Below, in pieces: positions 22,951 through 33,133 of a stretch of 64,000 nucleotides of DNA. Position 1 is the stretch's first letter. Every line of letters begins with the position of its first letter. A program made the translations under genes and the position numbers. The stretch covers positions 64,274,786 to 64,338,785 of the forward strand of contig OY740768.1 in assembly GCA_963513935.1 (NCBI GenBank), written 5' to 3'. The stretch comes from Aphrophora alni. Its lineage: Eukaryota > Arthropoda > Insecta > Hemiptera > Aphrophoridae. Below the pieces are notes generated by a model. It was not told where the DNA came from and did no database searches. It saw nothing but the letters and a program-made list of their open reading frames with translations.

Positions 22951-24059
22951 TAGCTTTGAAAGAGGTTGAGATAGTTTTATAACACTAACCCTAAGTGTGT
23001 CGAACTTTTTAAAAAATTGATTACCTTATTGTTTACACTAAATTTACACACTCCACACATCCACACTCGAAATCACACTGAATTGAAATTATTCACCTAT
23101 TTATGATATCAAATCAGCATCCGACTAATAATTTGCGTGCAAAATCCAAATTCCATTTATCACATGTCTAACTACACAAATTTAAATTGATTACCATTGT
23201 TGAGTATCAGAGAATGGATATTATTGAACACAGATAATTTATCTTTGTCTGTCTGTCAAAGTTGATCACTTCTATGATAAGTATAAATCCGGGCATGATA
23301 CTTGTGTTCAACGACGCTTGCATAGTTAAACAAACAATATCTCTGTAGCAACACACAACTCGACAATAAGAAAGCAATCCAAGACTACGATAATCTTTAA
23401 ACCAATAGGGATCGGCGAGTTTCTTACAATAGGCTCTTTCATTATTCTACGAGACGGGTGAGGAGTTATGCAATTCTATCGGTTGCTTGTAGATAACCTT
23501 CATGTCTTCTCCAAGTTATCGATCGGTAAACGATATATAATAGCAATCATTCATTATGGTGCACAATTAGACTATCTTTATAAGAACAAAAACCTTATTT
23601 GGTCAACAGGTGTGGTGAGGTCGAAGTAAATTAATCAATGTCGAAGTCGGCAGTTTGAAAAAGAACAGAATTTCCCCCATAAAAGTATAACCGAGGCCAC
23701 ATGCCGAGGTCAGATAACGAGTAGAATAGATTTGCTCTTCAAATTAAATTACAGATTAAAATAAAATAACAATAGATCGACAGCCACAATGTGTTGGCAA
23801 ACGAAGGAAATTCGTTTTTGATGGTATCAGATAAATAAATGATCAAAAACTATGTATCCTCGAAATAATAAGTTCTGTTCTGTAATTGTAAAAAAAAGTA
23901 AATATCAACTATGGATTATGATTACGTTTTGGATTCATGGAACGTCGAAACGGATATATCAGTAAAACCCTGATTTTTGACATATCACAGAACTTTGTGC
24001 ATGGTACATAATATATACGAGGAAGTAAAAAGTTATGCAGAGTACAGTACTGAGGTAAC
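22951..24059. other. AT-rich stretch without a gene
   Basis: Holds a GTCTGTCTGTC run at 23247-23257. Nothing else is supported. Confidence 0.45.
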
Positions 24060-24235
24060 CTAGCTGGATCTACAACTTCTTTCACGTAGTCTTGGGTTAC
24101 TAACTATTGTTCTTTTCAGACCCTGACTTATTAAAGTATTTGAGGGCTAGGGGATCTTTATTTTATGTTAATTTCTTTCCTTTTTTATAAGACGATGATC
24201 ACCGAGAGGGTTTTTGCCTTTAGACTACAAGCAAA
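24060..24235 (+). mobile_element. SINE-like dispersed family A, copy 3
   Basis: Reverse orientation relative to copies 1 and 2. Shared blocks are CACGTAGTCTTGGGTTA, TTTCCTTTTTTATAAGACGATGATC and GGGTTTTTGCCTTTAGAC. It is shorter and more diverged than copy 4. Confidence 0.5.
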
Positions 24236-25945
24236 AAAAAAGTTTATGGGTTTTAAATCATTTTAACATTTATATATTCAGCTTTATAAAATTCGATTGT
24301 GCACAATATAGTATTTTATTTCTTTTAAGTACTTATATTATTCAACAAATAAAAATATTTGTAAAATGTGCATTAAAAATTACAACTAAATTAAAATTCA
24401 ACTACAAATGCTATAATCGTTATGGCTGGTCTAAAAGAAGAAAACGTGTTGTTCGATTCATTTGCATACAATAGGACAAAGTTAGTTTTATCATTATTCA
24501 GGAGACATAAAAAGAACAAGAAAAGCATTAGTAAAGTAACTAAGCCAGCAGAAATTAACGAATAATGTAGTCATTTTAATGCTTATTAATCATGGTCATG
24601 GTCACACCATTTAAATTGTTATTAGATAATCAACTTTTACTATTATTCTGTAATAGCAGTACAGTATTTAATTTTTATTTTCAATGAGATTTTGTGAAAT
24701 TGTGAGATTTCAATCACGTAATAAAGAATTATTACATCATTAAGTATAAATAACATTTTTAGTAGTGTATACCAAAATATGATTGGTCATTTAATACCAG
24801 ACGGACCAAAAGTACTCGAAATGCCTCTCGTTACAACTTCATGCACAGTACGGAATCCACGAGTCATTCATCAAGTCTTGAATGTATTATTTGAGTCTAA
24901 TATTTCGCGCAGAGACATGAGTTTCCATATATCTGTATAAAATCACACAATTAATTATAACAGTCCTCTGGGCTTCCCTACACTGTGTCACTCGGCAACA
25001 TGTTTCATGGAGTGTGTACATCCGTACTAATGGGTCGAAGTCAGGTGCATTTAATTAATTATCTGAGTAGCCTGGCATACATTCCATTCTGTTGCCTAAA
25101 TTCCAACTATGTTTTCCATTCCAAACCATTTCCTTTTAAATTCCAAATCAAACTACCCTTTTCTTAGTTGTATGCTGTGTAAGCTTTTTTCAATCAACTA
25201 TATCATGAATATAAATCTGTAATAAAAACCGCTTAATAATCGGTTCACTTGTAAAAATGCTGTAGAAAAGACAGCATTTGTAACAAACTGTTGAACGAAT
25301 ATAGCAACAACAGCTATTTTTACTGGTATTTTTTCGCTGCTTTGATTGGAAATGTAAAACCTCAATCGAAATCTTTGAAAACCCGGAGCTGATCGGAATC
25401 TTGCGATCGTGAATGGAGCTTTGATGATAATTGAGCAGAGGGAAAATGTTTAGAACTAAAGAAGCCAACTATTGGTAGAGTAATTTTCCACACCATCTAA
25501 AATCCAGTTTTTGAAACAATTCAAAAATTGTAAATTCATTAAGCAATACATTTTAAGGTAATAGAACAACAAAAAGTCGCTATTTTACCACTCTAAAAAA
25601 TGGCGGTTGATAGATATATTTAAAACAATGCTACGTACCAGTATTTGTTGGATAAACTTGAAAGGAGTTTCCTTACAAGGAAGGTATCCAAGTTAAAGAA
25701 TAATCGTAAACAATGTAGTTTTGCCAGCGCAAAACCCCTATTGCATTTCATTACTTACGATGAAATAGCGGTTTTTGAGGGGTTTGGAGCATGAAATTGA
25801 AAGAAAATACGTCATGTCACACCTTATTGGAAGCAAATTTAAAATAGAAATTATTAGTGTGAGTGATAAGTTGATATCGTTAATTACAAACTAAAAGGCA
25901 GTATTTTAAATAATACCCTCAGAGGGGAGGGTCATCATAGTGAGT
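24236..25945. other. AT-rich stretch with a short stem-loop
   Basis: No gene is supported. AAAATGGCGGTT (25597-25608) is an inverted YY1-like site. At 25731-25788 AAACCCCT...AGGGGTTT with inner GCATTTCAT...ATGAAATAGC could form a hairpin. Open frames at 24214, 24985 and 25190-25468 lack recognisable domains. Confidence 0.4.
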
Positions 25946-26175
25946 ACGGGCATGGCAATCCCGAGAGAACTTACCTGTATCTACACCTTTTATATAGTCT
26001 TGGGTTAGATCCCTCTCTTTCAACTTTCCTATCAGGTTTCTTGTGACCAAATCTTGTTCTATCCCAACACTGTTTCTATTAGAGTGTTCGTTGTTTTTAT
26101 TCTATGTTATTTCCTTCCTTTTTTTTATAAGGCGATGATGCCCGAAAGGTTTTGTTTTCGCCGTTAAACAATAAC
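25946..26175 (+). mobile_element. SINE-like dispersed family A, copy 4
   Basis: Best-preserved copy in this orientation. A TGGCAATCCCGAG block sits where an A-box would be, and GGTTAGATCCC differs from the pol III B-box by one base, with tRNA-like spacing between them. The 3' part TTATAAGGCGATGATGCCCG and CGCCG could form a terminal hairpin shared with copy 2. Confidence 0.55.
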
Positions 26176-27763
26176 AAAAAATAATTTGAATAATGCAACA
26201 AATAAATCAGGTTAGCAGAACTGTTTTCTACGATATGTAACTTTTCCAATAAGATATATTTCCTTAAAAGTTATTTGAGCCCCTTCAAATCAATATTTCA
26301 TTCTGAGAACCCCAAAAAAGATTTTATGGGAAAGACTAATTATTAATGATTATTCTCTAACCTCCTTTTAATCAGTTTTCTTTAAAACCACATTTAAAAA
26401 AAATTGAGTACATAATAATATTTTAAAATGCAATGTTATTTATCTGTTATTATTTTATTAGGTGCAACATAAGAACCACCTGTTTGTAATAGTTTTTTCT
26501 GCTCAATTTCATTAAACAAATTATTTATCATTCAATGAGAGTTTCCATTTAACTATATTTGAGATGCCTTCAAAACCCCAATTTTACCCTATATTCCAAG
26601 AGTTAGTTCTTTAGTAGCATAAAGTCTCGCAAAGTGTTTCAGGCGTTCAAATTTAAACTTTTGTGGCACCTTGTATACATAAATATAAAATTTCCAATTA
26701 ATGCTATTTTTAGGGAGCGGAGGAGCTCATTTGGTTTACTTTGCTGCAGTGAGTTCTGAGACTATTTTTTGACATTAAGGGAAATCGCAATAACATAATT
26801 TCTAGTGATCACACAGAGCTAAATTATTTTCATATTTAGTATAAAAGCTTTTAAAATATTACAAACTGATTGAATCAAAAGCGTATAATAATAAGTATAA
26901 TTATTTAAGTGTAAATATTTGAAAAATGATTTTAGACGTCCATTGAAGCACGTGGTCCGTTATTTAATCAATACGAAATAAACCTCTTATGTCGTATTGG
27001 ATATCTTTATTTACGTTCCATTTGCTTGTAAAAGTAGTTTCTCTATTTCAAATAAAAGACGATGTATTTCTCAATTTAATGATGTTTGCCTTTGATAGAG
27101 TTTTTAGGCTATGCTGACATAGCTGTAATGAGATCTGCTTCTTTACTCAGCCAATTCTCTCGACGTTCAATTTAATTTGAACAAAAATGAGAAAAGGAAA
27201 AGACTATCACTGCTTCTGAAATTCAATATTATTATCATCCACACAGAATAAAAGATAGATAAAAAAAAGTAAATTGATGTAACGCAGCATATAACATCCT
27301 TATTAACGATGATAAATTTGAATTCAGTTTTTTAAACAACATAAATGTCACAAGTTTCATCAAAATCTATAAATAAATAGAACATGTGCAAAGTAAAATA
27401 TATTTAAAGTTTTGGGCAAGAAAAAGCACGTATCTACAAAAACGTTTTAAAATTGCATTTCCTTTCTACATTTATTTCAATATCTTCTGTATCCTAATTT
27501 GTTTATACTTTTTGTTTTGTTGTTATTTATTTTTCATTTTATATATTTTTTAATTTGTATTGTATACTTTTTAATTATGTATATGTATAGGGGGGGGGTG
27601 TTAACAGCTAATCACGGAGGCATCTACGTGCTCTCAATGCAGCTTGACAAATATGATGCTAATTATTATGAGCTAATGTTGTTTCTTTAAATTGTTTTTG
27701 TATTACGCAGTGTGATTATAAGACAGCCCTTGTACTTCAGCAAAACATTTCTTTGTTTGTTTT
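26176..27763. other. AT-rich pre-insertion flank of the LTR element
   Basis: No gene is supported. The segment ends in the GTTTT target duplication at 27759-27763. A G9 run lies at 27590. Confidence 0.5.
27759..27763. repeat. target-site duplication GTTTT (left)
   Basis: GTTTT directly precedes the left LTR and is repeated at 33129-33133 after the right LTR, as expected for a 5-bp staggered integration. Confidence 0.85.
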
Positions 27764-28061
27764 TGTAATATATTGAGGGTACATTTTGTACTCGCAACAT
27801 ACTAACTAAAAAAACTGGGGTGTAGAAATAATTACACTAGATTGAAATTAAAACATGGTCTAATCTTCTTGCTGGCTGGGAACAGAGTAGGACGCTCAAA
27901 ATGGTATGTTCATGGATGTTGCTATGTGAGGGTGGGGGTTAGGAATAGACCAATCGTTTATTTGATATATCTTTGTTACATATCCTCTACCTGTACAGAC
28001 TAGATAACAAAATACGTACTTTCAACTTGACTCAAGGTCAATGTGCATTCAATACATTCCA
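27764..28061 (-). repeat. left LTR (3' LTR of the element)
   Basis: 298 bp, from TGTAATATATTGAGGG to ACATTCCA on the plus strand, identical by eye to 32831-33128. On the minus strand it carries an AATAAA polyadenylation signal (plus-strand TTTATT at 27957-27962). Confidence 0.97.
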
Positions 28062-28072
28062 CTCCTCCCTCC
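28062..28072 (-). promoter_or_regulatory. polypurine tract
   Basis: The minus strand reads GGAGGGAGGAG directly abutting the 3' LTR. This is the standard RNase H-resistant primer for plus-strand DNA synthesis in LTR retrotransposons. Confidence 0.85.
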
Positions 28073-28385
28073 AATTTTACAAATCTACCTTTTTTAAATT
28101 TTTTTTATTACAATAACAAATTTTATTATTTAATCCAAATTACAAATTTTAATTAAAAATTTTACTATTCCACTAATCATTTAACAACATAAAAATAATT
28201 ATAAGTCCTGCCAGGTAAACAAAACACTTACATACCAAAAAATACTAATTGAACAAAAACAACATTTTTTTAAAAATTTTTATAAACTGAATTTAATTTT
28301 TAAATTAATGAAACAATTCCTTTATATCAGAAAAATAAAACTATTACTGATCTTAAAATAATACATTTTAACATAATACATAACT

Positions 28386-30179
28386 CTACTGTGACAAATG
28401 ATTACAATATTTATTTACAGGTTTCCTTTCCCTCATAGGATATCTCCGAGTAACAATTGGAGAATTAACAATTGGTGTTAATGACTTCCTATCTACACTA
28501 GGCCTACCGTCATTTCCTCCCCTCTCATCCCTGTTAGGACTGGGAGTCTGACAGACAGCTGATCCTTGTTGATCTGTATTGTCAATTTTTAAAGTATGAC
28601 CTACTGTGTCTTGTGAGACTGGTAATACCGGTTCAACAGGTTTTTCATTTATTTCTGAATTTAAACCTATCAGCTGATCAATATGTCTTTTCCATATTAT
28701 GCCTGACATTAATTTAACTAAGTAAGACACGTTAGACAGTTGTTTAATTACTGTACCCTGGATCCATTTATTTTTAGTTCTGTAATCTCTTATCATTACT
28801 GTTTGATTTGGAAATAAATTTCTAGTTTTCGTACCACCAGCATATTCTACTTGTTTCTTTTGATTTTTACGTACTAATTCTGGAAAATTTGGTCTTAATA
28901 AATCTAATCTAGTCCTTAATTGCCTGTTAAACATTAGTTTAGCAGGTGACTCATTTGTTGTTAAATGGATCGAGTTACGGTAATTCAACAAAAACTGATT
29001 TATGGCTAAATCAAAGTCAATATTTTCCTTTAATGCAATTTTTAACCTATTCTTTACATGTTTTACGGCGTTTTCAGCTAAACCGTTAGTTTGAGGATGA
29101 TACGGTGAAATTAATGTGTGTTGTATTCCATTATTAGTTAAAAACCTTTTAAAATCATTAGATGTAAAAGGGGGACCATTATCTGAGCAAATATGTTCTA
29201 CGATACCAAATCTTGCAAATAAATCTCTTAAATGTTTAATTGTTTGGTTAGCACTTGTATTATTAACTTCTAAAACTTCTAACCATTTACTGAAAGCATC
29301 TACTACAACTAAATACATTTTGTTTTTAATTGGCCCTAAGAAATCTAGGTGAATGCGTTGCCAAGGTTTTTGTGGATAACTCCATACATGGAGTTCACTC
29401 TTAGGCGGATTTTGCCTTACTAAAATACATGATTCACAACTATTTGCTAAACTTTCAATATCTTGATCTAAACCAGGCCACCAAAAATACGACCTAGCTA
29501 AAGATTTCATCTTTACAATTCCTAGATGTCCTACGTGTAGTTCATTTAATACATACAATCTTAATGACTTAGGAATAATTACTCTATGACCCCATAACAG
29601 AATATCCCCTTCTACTGACAATTCATCTTTTCTACGGATAAAATCATTTATATCTACTTTACATTTATTTAACATATCTGTAGACCAACCGTATTTTAAA
29701 ACATTTAAAATAACCTTCAATATTGAATCTTTTTTTGTTTCTTCTCTAACATCTTTAAAATTTATAGGTATTTTATCTTCAACTATATTTTGAAGGTAAG
29801 TACCAATTACATCATTTTCATTTTCTTGGGTACTTAATTCTAAAGGTTCAGAAATAGGCAACCTAGATAAACCATCAGCGTTTCCATGATCTTGTGATCT
29901 TACATAACAAATATTAAAATTATATGCTGATAAGAAAAGAGCATACCTTTGTAGTCTACTGGCAGCCATAAGAGGTAAACCTCTCTTTGGTCCAAAAATG
30001 CTCAGCAACGGCTTATGGTCGGTTTTTAAAGTAAAATGTCTTCCCCATAAATACTGATTTAATTTTTTAATACTCCAAACAATAGCTAATACTTCTTTAT
30101 CAATTTGGGAATAATTAGTTTCAGCTTTACTAAGTGTCCTTGACACATACGCAATTGGACGTTCTATTCCTTCAGGTTG
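28386..30179 (-). CDS. pol: Gag-Pol part 2: RNase H remainder and integrase (after in-frame stop)
   Basis: 597 codons in the same frame as part 1, starting at the codon after the TAA; it has no ATG of its own at the start. Numbering from that codon: RNase H residues E29 (in QIDKEVLAI), D54 (KTDHKPLL) and D102 (NADGLSRLP). Integrase zinc motif is H215/H218 and C248/C251. The core triad is D279, D333 and E369, the last two separated by 35 residues as in DD35E. A GPY/F-like module ends RHIDQL near 498-503. The C-terminus (about 510-597) is low in complexity and unrecognised. Integrase inserts the cDNA into host DNA; all catalytic residues are present. Without readthrough, or repair of the stop by recombination, this half would not be made, so the copy is probably non-autonomous. 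Confidence 0.93.
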   Translation of the reverse strand, partial: QPEGIERPIAYVSRTLSKAETNYSQIDKEVLAIVWSIKKLNQYLWGRHFTLKTDHKPLLSIFGPKRGLPLMAASRLQRYALFLSAYNFNICYVRSQDHGNADGLSRLPISEPLELSTQENENDVIGTYLQNIVEDKIPINFKDVREETKKDSILKVILNVLKYGWSTDMLNKCKVDINDFIRRKDELSVEGDILLWGHRVIIPKSLRLYVLNELHVGHLGIVKMKSLARSYFWWPGLDQDIESLANSCESCILVRQNPPKSELHVWSYPQKPWQRIHLDFLGPIKNKMYLVVVDAFSKWLEVLEVNNTSANQTIKHLRDLFARFGIVEHICSDNGPPFTSNDFKRFLTNNGIQHTLISPYHPQTNGLAENAVKHVKNRLKIALKENIDFDLAINQFLLNYRNSIHLTTNESPAKLMFNRQLRTRLDLLRPNFPELVRKNQKKQVEYAGGTKTRNLFPNQTVMIRDYRTKNKWIQGTVIKQLSNVSYLVKLMSGIIWKRHIDQLIGLNSEINEKPVEPVLPVSQDTVGHTLKIDNTDQQGSAVCQTPSPNRDERGGNDGRPSVDRKSLTPIVNSPIVTRRYPMRERKPVNKYCNHLSQ

Positions 30180-30182
30180 TTA
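30180..30182 (-). other. in-frame TAA inside RNase H
   Basis: Minus-strand context is CAG TAA CAA CCT. The frame is otherwise open for about 1390 codons. One base change could give TAA from CAA (Gln). The downstream CAACCT partly resembles the CARYYA readthrough context (last base differs). Confidence 0.95.
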
Positions 30183-32567
30183 CTGAGATAAAACACAACC
30201 AATACCATAAGCTGATGCATCACATGCTAGTGTAAGATTCAATTCCGGATTATAATGCGCTAATACTTTTGGTGATACTAATACATCCTTAATTTGCTTA
30301 AAAGCTATCATTTCCTTATTACCAAATTTAAATTCTACTTCATCTTTTAGTAAATTATACAACGGATACAATATATTAGTTATGTTTTTTACAAATCTTG
30401 CATAATAATTGACCAAACCAAGAAAACCCTTTAATTGTGATACATTTTCCGGAATTGGAGCTTGCACTATGGCCTTTATTTTACTTTCGGCTTTATGCAA
30501 CCCATGTTTATCAATTACATAACCTAAATATTCTACACTTGGTTTAAAGAATTCACATTTATTTCTTTCAATGGTTAATCCATTTTCCTTTAACCTACCT
30601 AACACTTGTCTAAGCCTATCATAATGTTGCTTTGTATCACATCCAGTAATTAAAATATCGTCTAAAAATACTATTACCCCTTCTATACCTAATAATATTT
30701 TTTCAATTATTTTCTGAAAAATGCCAGGGGCTGATGAAATTCCATAAGGAATTCTATTATATGCAAACAATCCCTTATGTGTACTGATTGTTACTAATTC
30801 TTTTGACTCATCGCTTAACTCTATTTGTTGATAAGCTTGTCTTAAATCTAATTTAGTAAAAGATTCCCCTTTATGTAAACTGGAAAATAATTCTTCAATT
30901 CTAGGTAAAGGATATTTTTCTACCCTTAAAGATGGATTTAATGTGAACTTATAATCCCCACAAATTCTTAGTTGTCCATTTTTCTTTAATATAGGAACTA
31001 TTGGAGTTCCCCAATCTGAATTTTTAATAGGACATAAAATATTTTCAGACACTAGGCGATTTAACTCTGCCTCTACCTTAGGCTTCATAGCAAAAGGAAT
31101 AGGCCTAGGTTTACAATATTTAGGAGTAACATTTTCTTTTAATTCTAGCTTGATTTTTGATTTATTATATAACCCTATTTTATCGTTCATAACTTCTGGA
31201 AATTCCTTACATAAAGAATTAATTAATTCTAACCTGTTAGTATTATTTTCACATTCAACATATTTCAATGGAATTTTTATTTCTACTTGCAACTCTTTTA
31301 GCCAATCTCTACCCATGAGTGTTGGACCTCCTTTTTTAATTACATACAAATTTAATTTTTTATTTACACCCTTATAATTGACATTAACTTTTATCATACC
31401 AAGTGGAATTATTGGTGTTTTCGTGTAAGAGTGTAACCTTAACCTAGTTGCTTCTAGTGTAACATTTCTAAAATTGTTTTGATAGCAAACATCTGACATA
31501 ACTGTTACTGGTGACCCTGTATCAAGTTCCATGACCACCACTCTATTGTTTATATTAACCTTTACTCTAACAGGTTCACAAATTTGAAATTTAGAATTAT
31601 TATATAAAATCTTGACTGAATCATTATTAATGTTACTTACATCTCTATTAAATGAATTGTATTTTGATCCATTCTCATAATTTTCAATAGTAGAAGTTTC
31701 AACAAAATTTTGAGCATTAGGCCTGAATTTATTATTTTTATTATAAGTTTGTTTATATCTGCCCGAAATATCTGACTTAAAGGCTTTCCTAAAATTATTA
31801 GAATTTTGGTTTGTACTTACAGCATTTCTGCACACAGATTTTAAATGACCTTGTTTACCACATACAAAACATTTGAAACTTTTAAATTTACAAACACTGA
31901 CATAATGACCCATTTTTCCACAACACGAACACTTCACAAAACTCTCTTCTTTCTCTCCCCTTTTTCGATTGAAAGGTTGATGATTGTACCTGGTTCCTTT
32001 CGCCATACGGTGTAGTCCTTTGTGAAAATTCCCTGTGTTGTTTCCTGTTGAGAAGGTTAGGGCATTGTTTTCTGCTGCTTCCTGCGATGTAGCTATGTGA
32101 ACAGCTTTGTCGAAAGTCAATTTCGATTCTCCCAGAAGTCGTTGTTTAATCGTTTCACTTCGTAGGCCGCTTACTAGACGATCCCTTAAATAATCAGTCA
32201 AATTTTCTTTGAACTCACAATGGGTAGACAGTTTTTTTAATTGAGCCACATATTCCGCGATATTTTCTTGTTCTAATTGGTTTCGTAAACTAAATTTATA
32301 TCTTTCTACAATAAAAGATGGACGCGGATATAACTGTTCCTGTAGTAATTTCACTATTTCGTCGTATGTTTTAGACGCCGGTTTTTCCGGTATACACAAA
32401 TCTCTCAATAAATTATAAGTTTTTACACCAATCACAGTTAATAAAGTACTTACTTTCTTTTTTTCATCAATGTCGTTGCATTGAATAAACAATTCGAACC
32501 GTTCAATGTACGATTGCCAACTTTCTTCTGCACTGTTAAAATCGACCATGCGACCGACCGTCGCCAT
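30180..32567 (-). CDS. gag-pol: Gag-Pol part 1: Gag, protease, reverse transcriptase, start of RNase H
   Basis: 795 codons from ATG at 32567 (AAAATGG, strong context; the open frame extends six codons upstream without ATG) to TAA at 30180-30182. Order: Gag about 1-300 with two CCHC knuckles (C213-C216-H221-C226 and C233-C236-H241-C246). The protease active site is D349-T-G-S. RT spans about 490-690, with LDLRQAYQQ at 573 and FLDD at 634-637. RNase H begins with its first catalytic Asp at 783 (ACDASAYGIG). Gag packages the RNA, protease cleaves the polyprotein and RT copies the genome in cytoplasmic particles. The frame stops abruptly within RNase H while the next codons continue the family sequence (PEGIERPIAYVSR). 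The TAA is therefore a lesion or a recoding site, not the natural end. Confidence 0.95.
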   Translation of the reverse strand: MATVGRMVDFNSAEESWQSYIERFELFIQCNDIDEKKKVSTLLTVIGVKTYNLLRDLCIPEKPASKTYDEIVKLLQEQLYPRPSFIVERYKFSLRNQLEQENIAEYVAQLKKLSTHCEFKENLTDYLRDRLVSGLRSETIKQRLLGESKLTFDKAVHIATSQEAAENNALTFSTGNNTGNFHKGLHRMAKGTRYNHQPFNRKRGEKEESFVKCSCCGKMGHYVSVCKFKSFKCFVCGKQGHLKSVCRNAVSTNQNSNNFRKAFKSDISGRYKQTYNKNNKFRPNAQNFVETSTIENYENGSKYNSFNRDVSNINNDSVKILYNNSKFQICEPVRVKVNINNRVVVMELDTGSPVTVMSDVCYQNNFRNVTLEATRLRLHSYTKTPIIPLGMIKVNVNYKGVNKKLNLYVIKKGGPTLMGRDWLKELQVEIKIPLKYVECENNTNRLELINSLCKEFPEVMNDKIGLYNKSKIKLELKENVTPKYCKPRPIPFAMKPKVEAELNRLVSENILCPIKNSDWGTPIVPILKKNGQLRICGDYKFTLNPSLRVEKYPLPRIEELFSSLHKGESFTKLDLRQAYQQIELSDESKELVTISTHKGLFAYNRIPYGISSAPGIFQKIIEKILLGIEGVIVFLDDILITGCDTKQHYDRLRQVLGRLKENGLTIERNKCEFFKPSVEYLGYVIDKHGLHKAESKIKAIVQAPIPENVSQLKGFLGLVNYYARFVKNITNILYPLYNLLKDEVEFKFGNKEMIAFKQIKDVLVSPKVLAHYNPELNLTLACDASAYGIGCVLSQ

Positions 32568-32816
32568 TTTGTTTTTCAAAACCAAGCACGTTCACTAAAC
32601 AATGTATGCCTTTCCACACACGTATGTACTTTTTAAAATATGTGTAACGCCTTTCCGTATACACTCTCGATATTTAACATATTTTGTGTTACGCCTTACC
32701 GTACACAACTCTAAAGTAGTTAATAAAGTTTTCTAAACACTTTACTGAACACATGTGGTTTGTCGTTACAAACTCTATATTTTCTGGCTTTACACACTGC
32801 CGTTAAGTTACTTTTA
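32568..32816 (-). other. 5' leader of the retrotransposon with a threefold degenerate repeat
   Basis: Between the primer site and the gag ATG. Plus-strand phrases TGTATGCCTTTCCACACAC (32603), TGTAACGCCTTTCCGTATAC (32643) and GTGTTACGCCTTACCGTACA (32686) form three imperfect repeats spaced 40-44 nt. Leaders of this kind usually hold packaging and dimerisation signals; that role is inferred. Confidence 0.7.
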
Positions 32817-32829
32817 ATCCTAGTCGCCA
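32817..32829 (-). promoter_or_regulatory. primer binding site, tRNA-Ser-like
   Basis: The minus strand reads TGGCGACTAGGAT one base inside the 5' LTR. TGG pairs with a tRNA CCA end, and the following bases resemble the complement of a Ser-tRNA 3' end with one mismatch in 13. The tRNA identity is from memory of the general tRNA-Ser(GCU) acceptor sequence and should be treated as tentative. Confidence 0.6.
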
Positions 32830-32830
32830 C

Positions 32831-33128
32831 TGTAATATATTGAGGGTACATTTTGTACTCGCAACATACTAACTAAAAAAACTGGGGTGTAGAAATAATT
32901 ACACTAGATTGAAATTAAAACATGGTCTAATCTTCTTGCTGGCTGGGAACAGAGTAGGACGCTCAAAATGGTATGTTCATGGATGTTGCTATGTGAGGGT
33001 GGGGGTTAGGAATAGACCAATCGTTTATTTGATATATCTTTGTTACATATCCTCTACCTGTACAGACTAGATAACAAAATACGTACTTTCAACTTGACTC
33101 AAGGTCAATGTGCATTCAATACATTCCA
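32831..33128 (-). repeat. right LTR (5' LTR of the element)
   Basis: 298 bp, identical by eye to the left LTR. On the minus strand it would supply the promoter driving gag-pol. No TATA box is unambiguous. Confidence 0.97.
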
Positions 33129-33133
33129 GTTTT
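33129..33133. repeat. target-site duplication GTTTT (right)
   Basis: Matches 27759-27763. The pre-insertion site was therefore a T-rich sequence. Confidence 0.85.

Larger units (their letters stand above)
27764..33128 (-). mobile_element. Ty3/gypsy LTR retrotransposon, complete, coded on minus strand
   Basis: A 5365-bp element bounded by two 298-bp LTRs (TG...CA) and a GTTTT duplication. Reading the minus strand: 5' LTR, primer binding site, 250-nt leader, gag-pro-RT-RNase H-integrase in one frame, polypurine tract, 3' LTR. The order RT-RNaseH-IN places it in Ty3/gypsy rather than copia. Two CCHC knuckles, the HxxH integrase zinc motif and a possible tRNA-Ser primer recall the Mag clade, though this assignment is an inference. 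There is no env frame: only 313 bp separates the pol stop from the polypurine tract. The LTRs match base for base by eye, so insertion is recent. A single in-frame TAA splits the polyprotein. Confidence 0.95.

Noticed and set aside
28073..28385. Possible env gene at the 3' end of the LTR element
   Set aside because: Only 313 bp of AT-rich sequence lies between the pol stop and the polypurine tract, with no open frame.
29116..29352. Plus-strand ORFs inside the LTR element (also 31150-31377)
   Set aside because: Antisense shadows of gag-pol.
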